DNA of 64,000 nucleotides. Source: G963662605 sp963667005 (lineage in GTDB: Bacteria > Bacteroidota > Ignavibacteria > Ignavibacteriales > Ignavibacteriaceae). The stretch is taken from assembly GCA_963667005.1 (NCBI GenBank), contig OY762937.1, forward strand, positions 682,001 through 746,000, given 5' to 3'. Of the stretch, positions 36,357 through 45,053 are shown piece by piece (the first letter of the stretch is position 1; every line of letters starts with the position of its first letter). The translations under genes and the position numbers were made by a program. The notes under the pieces were generated by a model. The model was not told the DNA's origin. It saw only the letters and a list, made by a program, of their open reading frames with translations, and did no database searches.

Positions 36357-36839
36357 TTATTCTTTCCAGGAAATTTTTTCTAACCGTAGCAGTTTGCGCT
36401 TCACATCCAGACCGCATGAATAACCGCCCAGACCGCTGTCGTGATTAATAACTCTGTGACATGGAACAATGATGGGAATGGGATTTTTGCCGTTTGCAGA
36501 ACCGGCAGCACGAAAAGCATTCGGGCTACCAACTTTTCCGGCGAGTTGTTTATAGCTTATCGTTTTTCCATAAGGGATTTTCTCGAGCTGTTTCCAGACG
36601 CTTTTCTGAAATTTGGTTCCGGCTTCAATGCTTAAAGGAACAGTAAACTTTGTTCTTGTACCTGCGAAGTATTCTTTCAGTTCGTCGTACACACCAAAAA
36701 ATTCTTTCGCCTGCTTCCCAAGTTTTTTACAATCCGCGGGAACAACACCTGTTCCATTTAACGAAATCGAGGCGATACCTTTTTGCGTCGCGGTAACGGT
36801 AAAATTAATTCCAGCTAAACTAAATGATGTACAGAACAT
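36357..36839 (-). CDS. ogt: methylated-DNA-protein cysteine methyltransferase
   Basis: 160 aa. Active-site Cys in NPIPIIVPCHRVINHD, followed by GLGGYSCGLDVKRKLLRLE; TKFQKSVWKQLEKIPYGKTISY is the helix-turn-helix that binds DNA, and the Asn hinge (NAFRAAGSANGKNP) is present. Transfers methyl groups from O6-methylguanine to itself. AAGGAG lies seven bases before the ATG. Nfu is 22 bases upstream on the same strand, so they may be co-transcribed; terminator downstream at 36241. Confidence 0.95.
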   Translation of the reverse strand: MFCTSFSLAGINFTVTATQKGIASISLNGTGVVPADCKKLGKQAKEFFGVYDELKEYFAGTRTKFTVPLSIEAGTKFQKSVWKQLEKIPYGKTISYKQLAGKVGSPNAFRAAGSANGKNPIPIIVPCHRVINHDSGLGGYSCGLDVKRKLLRLEKISWKE

Positions 36840-36861
36840 GGAGATGCTCCTTGTTAAACTA

Positions 36862-37404
36862 TTATCCTGCCGTGACTTCTATATTGGGGTCAACATAACG
36901 CTGCAGCACGCTTTCAATTGCGATCAATGTACCGCTGATCGCACTCGGACAACTTCCGCAGGCGCCCTGATACCGAACCCGTAAGGTATAACCCTCAAGA
37001 CCGATAACTTCGAGGCCGCCGCCGTCAAATGCCAATGCCGGACGGACTCTCTCGTTCAATACCTGAACAATTTTCTTGAACAGTTCGCCGTCGACCGGAG
37101 CCTCCTCCGCAACGTTTTCTTCAGCTAAAAGTTGGCTTTTATCAAAATGCGAAAGGAAATCAACCAGCGGGCGCTGAATCTTTCCCCAGTCGGCATCTTT
37201 GGCTTTTCCGATGGTGATAAACTTATCCATGTAAAAAACAGAATTAATTCCACCTAATGCAAAAATTCCTTTTGCAAGCGGATCATTTACTGCCTCTTCA
37301 ATAGAGAAATACTGTCTTGGAGCGTGTTTAAGCAGACGCTCATTTATGAGAAACTTCAGGGCGTTTGGGTTAGGTGTTAATTCAACATCAACAACTTGAA
37401 GCAT
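36862..37404 (-). CDS. Nfu-type iron-sulfur cluster carrier
   Basis: Start at ATG 37404 (MLQVVDVELTPNPNALKF); upstream in-frame residues are leader-like but not supported. 180 aa: N-terminal Nfu_N domain (ELTPNPNALKFLINERLL, PLAKGIFALGGINSVFYMDKFITIGK) and a C-terminal NifU domain (VRPALAFDGGGLEVIGLEGY, then the cluster-binding CGSC in RYQGACGSCPSAISGT). Holds and delivers 4Fe-4S clusters in the cytoplasm. The CxxC is intact. Confidence 0.92.
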   Translation of the reverse strand: MLQVVDVELTPNPNALKFLINERLLKHAPRQYFSIEEAVNDPLAKGIFALGGINSVFYMDKFITIGKAKDADWGKIQRPLVDFLSHFDKSQLLAEENVAEEAPVDGELFKKIVQVLNERVRPALAFDGGGLEVIGLEGYTLRVRYQGACGSCPSAISGTLIAIESVLQRYVDPNIEVTAG

Positions 37405-37568
37405 AGAAAAATCCTTAAAAAATGTCAGTAAGAAAAATAAAGTTAAATCACGTAACCGCCAAGCCATAAGCGGTTATTAAATAAACATTTATTACTGCCA
37501 AAAAGTGCCTGCCTTTCCGGCAAGATAGCTGTGATCTGGCGTTTATTTCATATGTCTGTTTCTCAATT

Positions 37569-37656
37569 GAACTCACCCTCGCCACCTAAATTAAAGACAA
37601 ATTAGCATCTTCGGGCTCTCCCCTCGCTTAGTAAGAGAGGGGATGGGGGTGAGTTC
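37569..37656 (+). repeat. 88 bp inverted-repeat element (copy B)
   Basis: GAACTCACCCTCGCCACC at the left, GGGGGTGAGTTC at the right, inner hairpin CCCCTCGCTTA / TAAGAGAGGGG. Aligns with copy A at about 85 percent identity without gaps. Confidence 0.85.
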
Positions 37657-37732
37657 GGTTTTGCCCCAACAGCCAAAGATAGTTCGCCATGCTTTGTTAT
37701 GCCATCGTCCTGCACCTCTCTGGATTTCACAT

Positions 37733-37776
37733 AAAAAAGCCCTGTTTTGCATCTGAAATTCAGAACAAAACAGGGC
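37733..37776 (-). terminator. rho-independent terminator of the DUF2723 gene
   Basis: On the minus strand GCCCTGTTTTG pairs with CAAAACAGGGC (11 base pairs, 16-base loop) and is followed by TTTTTTAT. It lies 23 bases after the stop codon. Confidence 0.9.
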
Positions 37777-37798
37777 CGAAAACCGGATTTCGGGAGAT

Positions 37799-40765
37799 TT
37801 ACTTCCCGGTAACCTGTGCCTGTTGTGCTTTTAAAGCGGCAATCTTCGCATCAACCGCACCGGCAACCTCAGGATATTCTGCCTTCATCTTCTGAAGCAG
37901 TAGAATCTCCTTCTGGAACTTGCCCTGTGCTTCATAAATGCCCATCAGCATTTGATACGGGTTGTAGTTTGAATTGATATCAACCGGACCCTCGGCAATT
38001 GTTTTCAATGCTTCGGTTTCAACGTCGGACGCCAGAACATTAAACATTTTTGCATCACCGGATTCTTTATACAGATTAGCAACGTTCATCAACAAGCGGT
38101 AATCCAGCTTGATCTTTGAACGCGGCATAAGCTTTTCCATTTCATTCAAAGCTTCAACGCACTTATCAGGATGTCCGGTTGCCTGATATGCAAGTGCGAT
38201 ACGCATGAATGAACTGCGATAGTTCTGTATCATCCGCTCCATGTTTTCATCAAAGAATACATTCGGATCAGCTACTCCGCGGAATTTGAATCTTGGCGAG
38301 TAGGTTCTGCTAAAGCCCGGATCTTCATTGAACAAGCATTTGCTTGTTAGATCAATATTAACCGATGCACCTTCGCTGGTAATTCTTTCCGGTGTTAAGC
38401 GATAGCAGAGACCTTCGAGTTTGCAATAGTTGCTCAGACCGATTTTACAATCTTCCGAGCATGTTACGGCAAAATAGATAGGACGGCGCCAGTTATTTCT
38501 CATAACGATTTCACGCACCATGATATCCTGTGCGCGAATACCCTGCACATCACCCTGTCCGAGTGTCGGCGACATTCTGAATGTAACCTTACCGCTGTTG
38601 ATGCTTGCGGTATCGGTAACACCGAACTGTTTGTAGACCTCTTTCGGAACATCAACCGAGTACGTAGTAGCTTCAAACTGCACCGGTTGAATCTTTTCAA
38701 TTTCTTCATCCGGTATTTGTATATCAACCACCGGAGTGCCGTACGGAGTTTCATACTTTAATTGTTTTATATACCACGGCGTATTGATAAGGCTGAGGTT
38801 TGCGATACGTACGTCACGGCGCACACCTTCAACATCCTGTAAGTACCAGAGAGGGAATGTATCGTTATCGCCATTGGTAAATAATATCGCGTTGGGCTGG
38901 CAGCTCTGCAGCATGTTATATGCAAAGTCCCATGGAATCCAGTTCTGTGAACGGTCGTGCTCATGATAGTTTGCGACCAGCATGCGTCCCGGCACAAAAA
39001 CAAATAAAAGTACAAGTGCTGTGGCGGCAAGAGGTTTGCGTAAGTTGACCGCCGGCAGTTTATCCATAATAAGTTCAAGAATACCACGCGCACCAATGCC
39101 TATCCAAATAGCATACGCGAATCCCATACAAGCGTAGAATTTATCACGTTCGCGAGGCTGGGGTTCCTGCTGGTTCTGATAGAACGCGAACAGATAACTA
39201 ACGAAGATAAACAAGAACAGGAATGCTGTTGCCATCTTCCAATCCTTGCGGAAATGGTAGAACAAACCAATGAGTCCGATAAGGAACGGAATACCGTACA
39301 TTGAGTTATGTGCATCGCCTGCAAATTTAATATTAAATGCTTTACCAAAAAGATTACCGACGCTGTTGAACGGCCAAATGTTTACGCCGTCATCCTGGGT
39401 CCATCCTTCTCTTCCACCATATGTCCATAAGATATAACGGGTCATCATGTGGTTCATCTGATACTTCCAGAGGAATTCCAAATCGCTTGAGTAATTGGTA
39501 TAGATACCCTGCTGGTGTGCTTCAGGTGAAAATCTTCTCTTGAATGTCGGGAAGTCGCCGTACTGCTCACGATTAAGATACGTAAGCATTTCAGTAAAAT
39601 TAACCGGGGCGTTTTCGTTCATCGGCGGATTCATATTCGCTCTGATAACGATCATGGCATACGAAGAATAGCCGAGAATAATGAACAGCACGATAAGTGA
39701 TGCAATGTGCAGCACTTGATTCTTACGTTGATATGCCCAGTAAGAAAGGTAAGCCAGACCGCCAAGGATGCCGATAATAACAACGATCGCAGCAACCTTG
39801 TTTGTTCCGGCAATCATACCAAGCAGAATCGGAATATATTTTACAACGCCGGTAAGGATAAAGAACTTGGCGAATGCACCGATAAAGATTGCGATGTATA
39901 CTGAATTGCGGGTGAATACTTTCTTCCAGAAAATGCCCATCCAGATAACACTGAGTAATCCGACAGCAATAATAAATTCCGTATCATATGATTTATACTT
40001 TTCAGGATCAGGCACATCGGTCGAAGTTGTGAATGCCCACATACCGATTGCAACAACGGCAAGAAGTCCGATATGACCAAGCAGGATATAACCTGATTTT
40101 TTCAAAGCATCTTCATCATCAACATATTTTTTGAACATGAAGATCATAGTAATAGGAATGAACGCGAGAATACCGAATGAACGGAGTGTTGTAGAAACAC
40201 CGATCAGATATGCAATAAGAACAATGTATTTTGAATTGTCCGGATTGTCCGCTCTTTCATACCATCGCATTCCAAAATATACAATAAGAACAAAAACAAA
40301 TGTGTTGGTTGCATAAATTTCCGATTCGGTACCGTTAAACCAGAATGAGTGGCTGAATGTCCAGGCAAGAGCGCCGATCATTGCAGCACCGTAATTGGCA
40401 ATCAGATCAAAAAGAGACTTATATCCGCGTCCCGTGAAATTTTCAATCAGCTTAACAATGATGAGAAATAGCAGCATAGCGCTGAACGCACTCACTGTAA
40501 CAGAAAGCAGGTTCATGCGCAATCCGAGGTTATCAACAACCGGAATCATTGAGAACAGTCTGCCCATCAGGGTAAAGAATGGCGATCCCGGAGGATGGGG
40601 TACCTGCAGGCCATACGCGGCCGCGGCAGCTTCACCGCAATCCCAGAACGATACTGACGGCTGTACGGTCTTAAAGTAAACGACCCATGTAACAAGAGCC
40701 ACCAGCAGCGCCGATGCACGGTACATTAATTTCTGTGTTTTTAAAGAGATACTGTTTTGCTCCAT
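37799..40765 (-). CDS. large DUF2723 (TMEM260-like) membrane protein with C-terminal helical repeats
   Basis: 988 aa. FKTVQPSVSFWDCGEAAAAAYGLQVPHPPGSPFF matches the family hallmark, with DCGE in place of DSGE and HPPGSP. About a dozen membrane segments follow, among them QNQQEPQPRERDKFYACMGFAYAIW, then a soluble part containing LFTNGDNDTFPLWYLQDVEGVRRDVRIANLSL, characteristic of this family. The last ~130 residues (RIALAYQATGHPDKCVEALNEM, LLMNVANLYKESGDAKMF, MLMGIYEAQGKFQKEI) are TPR-like. Role probably transfer of a lipid-linked sugar to protein or glycan at the inner membrane; unproven. Terminator downstream, single-gene transcript. Confidence 0.85.
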   Translation of the reverse strand: MEQNSISLKTQKLMYRASALLVALVTWVVYFKTVQPSVSFWDCGEAAAAAYGLQVPHPPGSPFFTLMGRLFSMIPVVDNLGLRMNLLSVTVSAFSAMLLFLIIVKLIENFTGRGYKSLFDLIANYGAAMIGALAWTFSHSFWFNGTESEIYATNTFVFVLIVYFGMRWYERADNPDNSKYIVLIAYLIGVSTTLRSFGILAFIPITMIFMFKKYVDDEDALKKSGYILLGHIGLLAVVAIGMWAFTTSTDVPDPEKYKSYDTEFIIAVGLLSVIWMGIFWKKVFTRNSVYIAIFIGAFAKFFILTGVVKYIPILLGMIAGTNKVAAIVVIIGILGGLAYLSYWAYQRKNQVLHIASLIVLFIILGYSSYAMIVIRANMNPPMNENAPVNFTEMLTYLNREQYGDFPTFKRRFSPEAHQQGIYTNYSSDLEFLWKYQMNHMMTRYILWTYGGREGWTQDDGVNIWPFNSVGNLFGKAFNIKFAGDAHNSMYGIPFLIGLIGLFYHFRKDWKMATAFLFLFIFVSYLFAFYQNQQEPQPRERDKFYACMGFAYAIWIGIGARGILELIMDKLPAVNLRKPLAATALVLLFVFVPGRMLVANYHEHDRSQNWIPWDFAYNMLQSCQPNAILFTNGDNDTFPLWYLQDVEGVRRDVRIANLSLINTPWYIKQLKYETPYGTPVVDIQIPDEEIEKIQPVQFEATTYSVDVPKEVYKQFGVTDTASINSGKVTFRMSPTLGQGDVQGIRAQDIMVREIVMRNNWRRPIYFAVTCSEDCKIGLSNYCKLEGLCYRLTPERITSEGASVNIDLTSKCLFNEDPGFSRTYSPRFKFRGVADPNVFFDENMERMIQNYRSSFMRIALAYQATGHPDKCVEALNEMEKLMPRSKIKLDYRLLMNVANLYKESGDAKMFNVLASDVETEALKTIAEGPVDINSNYNPYQMLMGIYEAQGKFQKEILLLQKMKAEYPEVAGAVDAKIAALKAQQAQVTGK

Positions 40766-41224
40766 AAATCTTTAATCCTTATTGGAATAAGTAACTAAAA
40801 ACGCCGAAAAACCCGGCAGATTCTTGAGAAACACGAGGGAAACGCACATTTCACCCATGGCAGAATACGAAAAATTTAACCTATTAAGGTACTAATAAGC
40901 AGGCAAAAAATCATGGTTTTTTTCACGGCCCGCGCGAAACCCTTTTTCTTTAGACGGCTGAACCGGAGAAAGGTTTAGGATTCATTTAGAAACTTGGGAG
41001 ATACTGCTCGTATTTCATAAAATTCGTCTTCGACTGTCATTCCGGTTCCCGATCAAAATCGGGAGACCGGAATCCATATCCGATTTTCTAACATCAAATT
41101 TTAAATCAAATGATTACGTACTTTTCTTGGCGCAAGAAAAGCACCAATAGAACAAAGAAATCTCATCAGCATATTTGTACTAAGCCTTCAAGATTTAGAA
41201 ACGGTGTTATGCATTGAAAAATTA
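40766..41224. other. 459-base gap with two small hairpins
   Basis: No gene. It contains the upstream region of the DUF2723 gene, a TGTCATTCCGG-type repeat (41035-41076), and a hairpin CTTTTCTTG / CAAGAAAAG at 41121-41141. No terminator with a T tract was seen for the hydrolase gene that ends at 41225. Confidence 0.5.
41035..41076 (+). repeat. TGTCATTCCGG-type palindromic repeat
   Basis: TGTCATTCCGG at the left, ACCGGAATCCA at the right, and an inner stem TTCCCGAT / ATCGGGAG with loop CAAA. Same fixed ends as 7493-7530 and 58848-59132. Confidence 0.8.
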
Positions 41225-42178
41225 TCAGCGAGTGGACAATTTTGGAGCTGGAGAGCGAAGATATTGACCAAGAAATGACTTAATTTTATCGTCGAGTTTC
41301 TTTCCGCCCGCTGTTGCAAGATTTGAATGTTTGCCTCCGGCGACAGGATACCAGAATTTGTGGGTGGACGCAATGTTGTCAAAATCCAGTTTCCCATATT
41401 TGAAATCAATGCGCTCATCACTGGTCCCGTGAATGACCATGACCGGCTGAGAGATTTGTTTTGCAGCTATCGCCGGGCAAACACTGTCTGCGGAAAAACC
41501 GGCTATCTTTTCACTGAACATCAACGCCCTGTCGGGAATAAAGTCCAATCGCATATGCACCATCCTTGCAAAATAATCACGCGTCGTACTTCGTAAATCT
41601 GCAAACGGACTTTCAGCAATCCCGCAAACGATGCGTTTATCAATCGCCATTGCCTGCAGTGCAACCGCCGCACCGAGTGAGTGCCCCATGATTCCGAATG
41701 GTGCTGCATGAGGATACCGTGCTATTGCCGAATCAATATACCGGGAAACATCATGCTTCTCATAAAAACCGAATGTGCAATTCAATCCGCCACTCTCGCC
41801 GTTCGCTCTGGAATCATAACATATACAATTATACCCTTGCTCCGTTAACTCTTTGGCAAGCGGAAGCATCATATTTTTGCAGCTTGAAATTCCATGCATT
41901 AAAATCATGGTACCTTTTGCGGGTTTACTTGCAGCGTAAATAAACCAACCCTTAAGATGAATGGTATCTTCAACAGTAATATTAAAATCCGAATAGCGCA
42001 TGCCTTTTTTCGCGGGGTCAATATCGTCGGGGTGTTCAGTCATTAATTGGTCTTTGGTAACTCTGGCGGGACGTATTGTCGAGTACGCGAAATAGTCCTT
42101 CATACTTTTATCCGCGATATACCACACAGAAGCAAGCAGGACAATCAAAACAGCAGGAATAGTAAAGAGTTTTCTCAT
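41225..42178 (-). CDS. membrane-anchored alpha/beta hydrolase
   Basis: 317 aa. N-terminal membrane anchor (LFTIPAVLIVLLASVWYI) then hydrolase fold: ILMHGISSCK (oxyanion region), YDSRANGESGG, nucleophile elbow GIMGHSLGAAVAL with Ser, the acid near HGTSDERIDF, and the His in AGGKHSNLA. Substrate unknown; it resembles the BAAT/prolyl peptidase-like family of single-anchor hydrolases. Stands alone on the minus strand. Confidence 0.85.
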   Translation of the reverse strand: MRKLFTIPAVLIVLLASVWYIADKSMKDYFAYSTIRPARVTKDQLMTEHPDDIDPAKKGMRYSDFNITVEDTIHLKGWFIYAASKPAKGTMILMHGISSCKNMMLPLAKELTEQGYNCICYDSRANGESGGLNCTFGFYEKHDVSRYIDSAIARYPHAAPFGIMGHSLGAAVALQAMAIDKRIVCGIAESPFADLRSTTRDYFARMVHMRLDFIPDRALMFSEKIAGFSADSVCPAIAAKQISQPVMVIHGTSDERIDFKYGKLDFDNIASTHKFWYPVAGGKHSNLATAGGKKLDDKIKSFLGQYLRSPAPKLSTR

Positions 42179-42285
42179 TCCGGGTTTAATTCCAAAGACA
42201 TCAATGATAAAATTTGCAATGTAAATCTATTGGTTAGCAACCCGATAATCAAACAATAAATGATGGGTGGAAATTCGGACGTTAA

Positions 42286-42319
42286 TTCCTAGCCCATGAT
42301 TTAAATCATGGGCTAGGAA
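42286..42319. repeat. perfect 34-base palindrome
   Basis: TTCCTAGCCCATGATTT followed directly by its exact reverse complement. The words CTAGCC, CATGA and GGGCTA recur in the nested hairpin at 23843-23895. It lies eight bases downstream of the hydroxylase stop on the minus strand but has no T tract. Confidence 0.85.
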
Positions 42320-42326
42320 CAAAATA

Positions 42327-44891
42327 TTATTGTTTTACACGCTTCTTTATCGGCAGTTTGTAATAGCGGGTTTTATCGTACTGATAGAAAGCGTTGGCAA
42401 CTGCGGCGGCGGTGGGGACGAGTCCGATTTCCCCGATGCCTTTACTTCCGTGCGGTCCATGCGGGTCCTGTACTTCAATACCGATAACGTTGATGTTCGG
42501 CGTTTCTTTTGCACGCAAAATACCGCATTTGCGGAGGCGCGTGCTTTTCGGAACGCTGTTTTCCATTTCAAGGTCTTCGGATACTGCATATCCCAATCCC
42601 ATGTGAACCGAGCCTTCTATCTGTCCCTCAAACAATGTGGGATTAATAATTCTGCCCGCGTCATGAGCAGCATAAACCGTATCTATTTCACCGGCATCGT
42701 CAAGCGTAACGACCTGCGTTGCAAAGCTGTATGAATAGTGAGTGATAACTTCAGGAACATCAGCACCGGGCTTCGTCGTCCAGTTGCAGACCCATTCACC
42801 GACGTATGTATTACCGGCAAGCTCGGCAAGTGATTTTGTTTGTAAATCTTCTCTGAGTTTCTTCGCTGTGTTAGCAATCGAATTACCAATAATAGATGTT
42901 GCGCGCGACGATGTTGTCATTCCCGCGAATGCTTTTGATTTAGTATCAATTATTACTTCAACAATAGAAGGATCTATTCCCGTTTCATGACAGAGGAACT
43001 GCACAGCCATCGTGTTCACGCCCTGACCCATCTCAGTCCAGCCGTGATGCAGTATGACTTTTTTATCTGATACGATTTCAACTTTTGTGATGCCTTCATC
43101 GTTCATGCCGTTACCCACACCGGTATTTTTAATACCGCACGCAATGCCGGCATACTTCGCATTCTGAAAAATATCTTTTACGGCAAGAAGAGTTTCTTTG
43201 ACTCCAGCGCCGCGATTCAGTATTTGTCCCGTTGAAGTCATCTTTCCTTCTTCAAGCGCGTTATCGAACCGGAACTGCCAGCGGTCGAATCCGCCCTGCT
43301 CGCAGAGATCATCGATGCAGCTTTCCATGGCAAACGCTACTTGATTAACACCGAATCCGCGCATTGCACCGCACGGCAGATTGTTTGTATACACCGCTTT
43401 GCTTTCGATATCAACAGCTGGAACATCATATGGTCCGACCGCGTGTCCCGCTGCTCTTTCAAGCACTTTCATTCCTACGGAAGCATACGCACCGCTGTCG
43501 CCAAGAATATCCGCCTTGCAATATGTCAGTTTACCATCCTTATCACAGCCGACTTCATACTTCATCCGCAATGGGTGACGTTTAGGATGCATCATTATTG
43601 ACTCATCGCGATTTAAACGAACTCGGACGGGCTTGTCCAATAGATACGCAAACAATGCCGCGTGTCCCTGAACGGAAAGATCTTCCTTGCCGCCGAATCC
43701 GCCGCCGTTGGGAACAAGCGTTACGCGAACATTATCGAGCGGTAGATTTAAAATTGCGGCAATCTGTTTTTGATCTGAATATACTCCCTGTCCCTGCGAG
43801 AGAATTTCAATGCCATCATCAGTTTTAATTCCGATTGCGGCTTCGGTCTCCATAAATCCGTGCTCAATCATTTGCGTATTGTATGTACCGGATGAAACAT
43901 ACGCGGTGCGCGCAATAGCTTCTTCCATATTGCCGCGCTTGACAGGCGTTGATGAAAGCAGATTTCCTTTCGGTCCTATTTTTGGGGTCTCGGGATTGAG
44001 TGCAATTTCAGCATCTGAAACAGGTGTTAATACTTCATACTTTACTTCCATAAGCTCCATTGCTTCACGCGCGATTGCTTCAGATTCCGCTACTACACCC
44101 GCGAGTACGTCGCCAACATAATGCGTCTCTTCTCCGATAGCAACCATCAGCGGCCAATCTTTTACAACCATGCCGATGATCCGTTCACCGGGAACATCCT
44201 TCGCCGTGAACACGCGGATAACACCGGGATAGCTTTCTGCTTTTTCAACATTGAGTGATACTACTTTTGCGCGCGGATGATCGCTGAACTTTAATGCACC
44301 ATAGAGCATGCCGGGAAATGAAATGTCCGCCACATACGGGCAATCACCTAATACTAATTTTTCGGAATTGTACTTCGGCTGCCTGCCGCCTACTCGTGCG
44401 TCATTTTTTAATGGGGGTAGTTCTTCGTTGTTACGAATTGTTTTCGCTGTGAGCTCGATAGCATCAATAATTTTTTTGTAACCTGTGCAGCGGCAAAGGT
44501 TGGGCTGTAACGCTTTTGCAATTGCTTCGCGTGTCGGTTCGGGATTGTTTTCGATGAGTGTTTTCGCCTGCATCACGATTCCCGGTATACAAAAACCGCA
44601 TTGCACTCCGCCTGTCTGGACAAATGCTCTTGAGATTGTTGTGCGAAGATAATCGCTCATGCCATCAGTAGTAAGAACATTTCCTTCCTCAGCTTTCTTC
44701 ATGGTGATTGCACATGAGAGCACTGCCTTGCCGTTCAGCTGTACAGTACAACATCCGCATGCAGCCTGAGGTGCACAGCCATCCTTCGCGGAAGTAATTC
44801 CGAGATGGTCTCTTAAATAACTTAAAAGAGAAAGTTCGGGATTGCCGTTATATTCGTGTCTAACACCGTTAACCGTAACAAACATATTCAT
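42327..44891 (-). CDS. fused molybdenum hydroxylase (selenium-dependent xanthine dehydrogenase type)
   Basis: 854 aa. N-terminal ferredoxin with CAPQAACGCC and a second 2Fe-2S domain with CGFCIPGIVMQ and NLCRCTGYKK; then the molybdopterin part: SQGQGVYSDQKQ, NGGGFGGKEDLSVQGHA, CGAMRGFGVNQVAF, WTEMGQGVN and the catalytic Glu in KGIGEIGLVPTAA. No FAD subunit is fused or adjacent. The length, fusion order and the neighbour YgfK match the selenium-dependent molybdenum hydroxylase family, where selenium replaces the sulfido ligand of the cofactor; xanthine is the substrate in one characterised member. Either of two ATGs (44891, 44885) could start it; AGGA suits the second. Confidence 0.82.
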   Translation of the reverse strand: MNMFVTVNGVRHEYNGNPELSLLSYLRDHLGITSAKDGCAPQAACGCCTVQLNGKAVLSCAITMKKAEEGNVLTTDGMSDYLRTTISRAFVQTGGVQCGFCIPGIVMQAKTLIENNPEPTREAIAKALQPNLCRCTGYKKIIDAIELTAKTIRNNEELPPLKNDARVGGRQPKYNSEKLVLGDCPYVADISFPGMLYGALKFSDHPRAKVVSLNVEKAESYPGVIRVFTAKDVPGERIIGMVVKDWPLMVAIGEETHYVGDVLAGVVAESEAIAREAMELMEVKYEVLTPVSDAEIALNPETPKIGPKGNLLSSTPVKRGNMEEAIARTAYVSSGTYNTQMIEHGFMETEAAIGIKTDDGIEILSQGQGVYSDQKQIAAILNLPLDNVRVTLVPNGGGFGGKEDLSVQGHAALFAYLLDKPVRVRLNRDESIMMHPKRHPLRMKYEVGCDKDGKLTYCKADILGDSGAYASVGMKVLERAAGHAVGPYDVPAVDIESKAVYTNNLPCGAMRGFGVNQVAFAMESCIDDLCEQGGFDRWQFRFDNALEEGKMTSTGQILNRGAGVKETLLAVKDIFQNAKYAGIACGIKNTGVGNGMNDEGITKVEIVSDKKVILHHGWTEMGQGVNTMAVQFLCHETGIDPSIVEVIIDTKSKAFAGMTTSSRATSIIGNSIANTAKKLREDLQTKSLAELAGNTYVGEWVCNWTTKPGADVPEVITHYSYSFATQVVTLDDAGEIDTVYAAHDAGRIINPTLFEGQIEGSVHMGLGYAVSEDLEMENSVPKSTRLRKCGILRAKETPNINVIGIEVQDPHGPHGSKGIGEIGLVPTAAAVANAFYQYDKTRYYKLPIKKRVKQ

Positions 44892-44926
44892 CCTAATAAA
44901 ACATTAACTGCATATATCAAAAAAAA

Positions 44927-45015
44927 ATAGAACACAGATGACACTGATAAAACGGATTTTCACTGCAAATATTATCTGTGAGAATCTGCGTTATCTGTGT
45001 CATCCGTGTTCTATT
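44927..45015. repeat. AATAGAAC..GGAT inverted repeat (copy 2)
   Basis: AATAGAACACAGATGACACTG at the left and TGTGTCATCCGTGTTCTATT at the right are inverted. Relatives are at 36292-36352 and 51948-52080. It sits between the hydroxylase and YgfK genes, which are on one strand. Confidence 0.75.
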
Positions 45016-45053
45016 TCTAACATTATAAACCCGGAAATCGTTTCAAAAACCTA

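Larger units (their letters stand above)
37405..37798. other. intergenic gap before nfu with an 88 bp element and a terminator
   Basis: 394 bases. Besides the inverted-repeat element (37569-37656) and the terminator (37733-37776), no gene is seen. The ~100 bases upstream of nfu are AT-rich and should hold its promoter. Confidence 0.5.
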
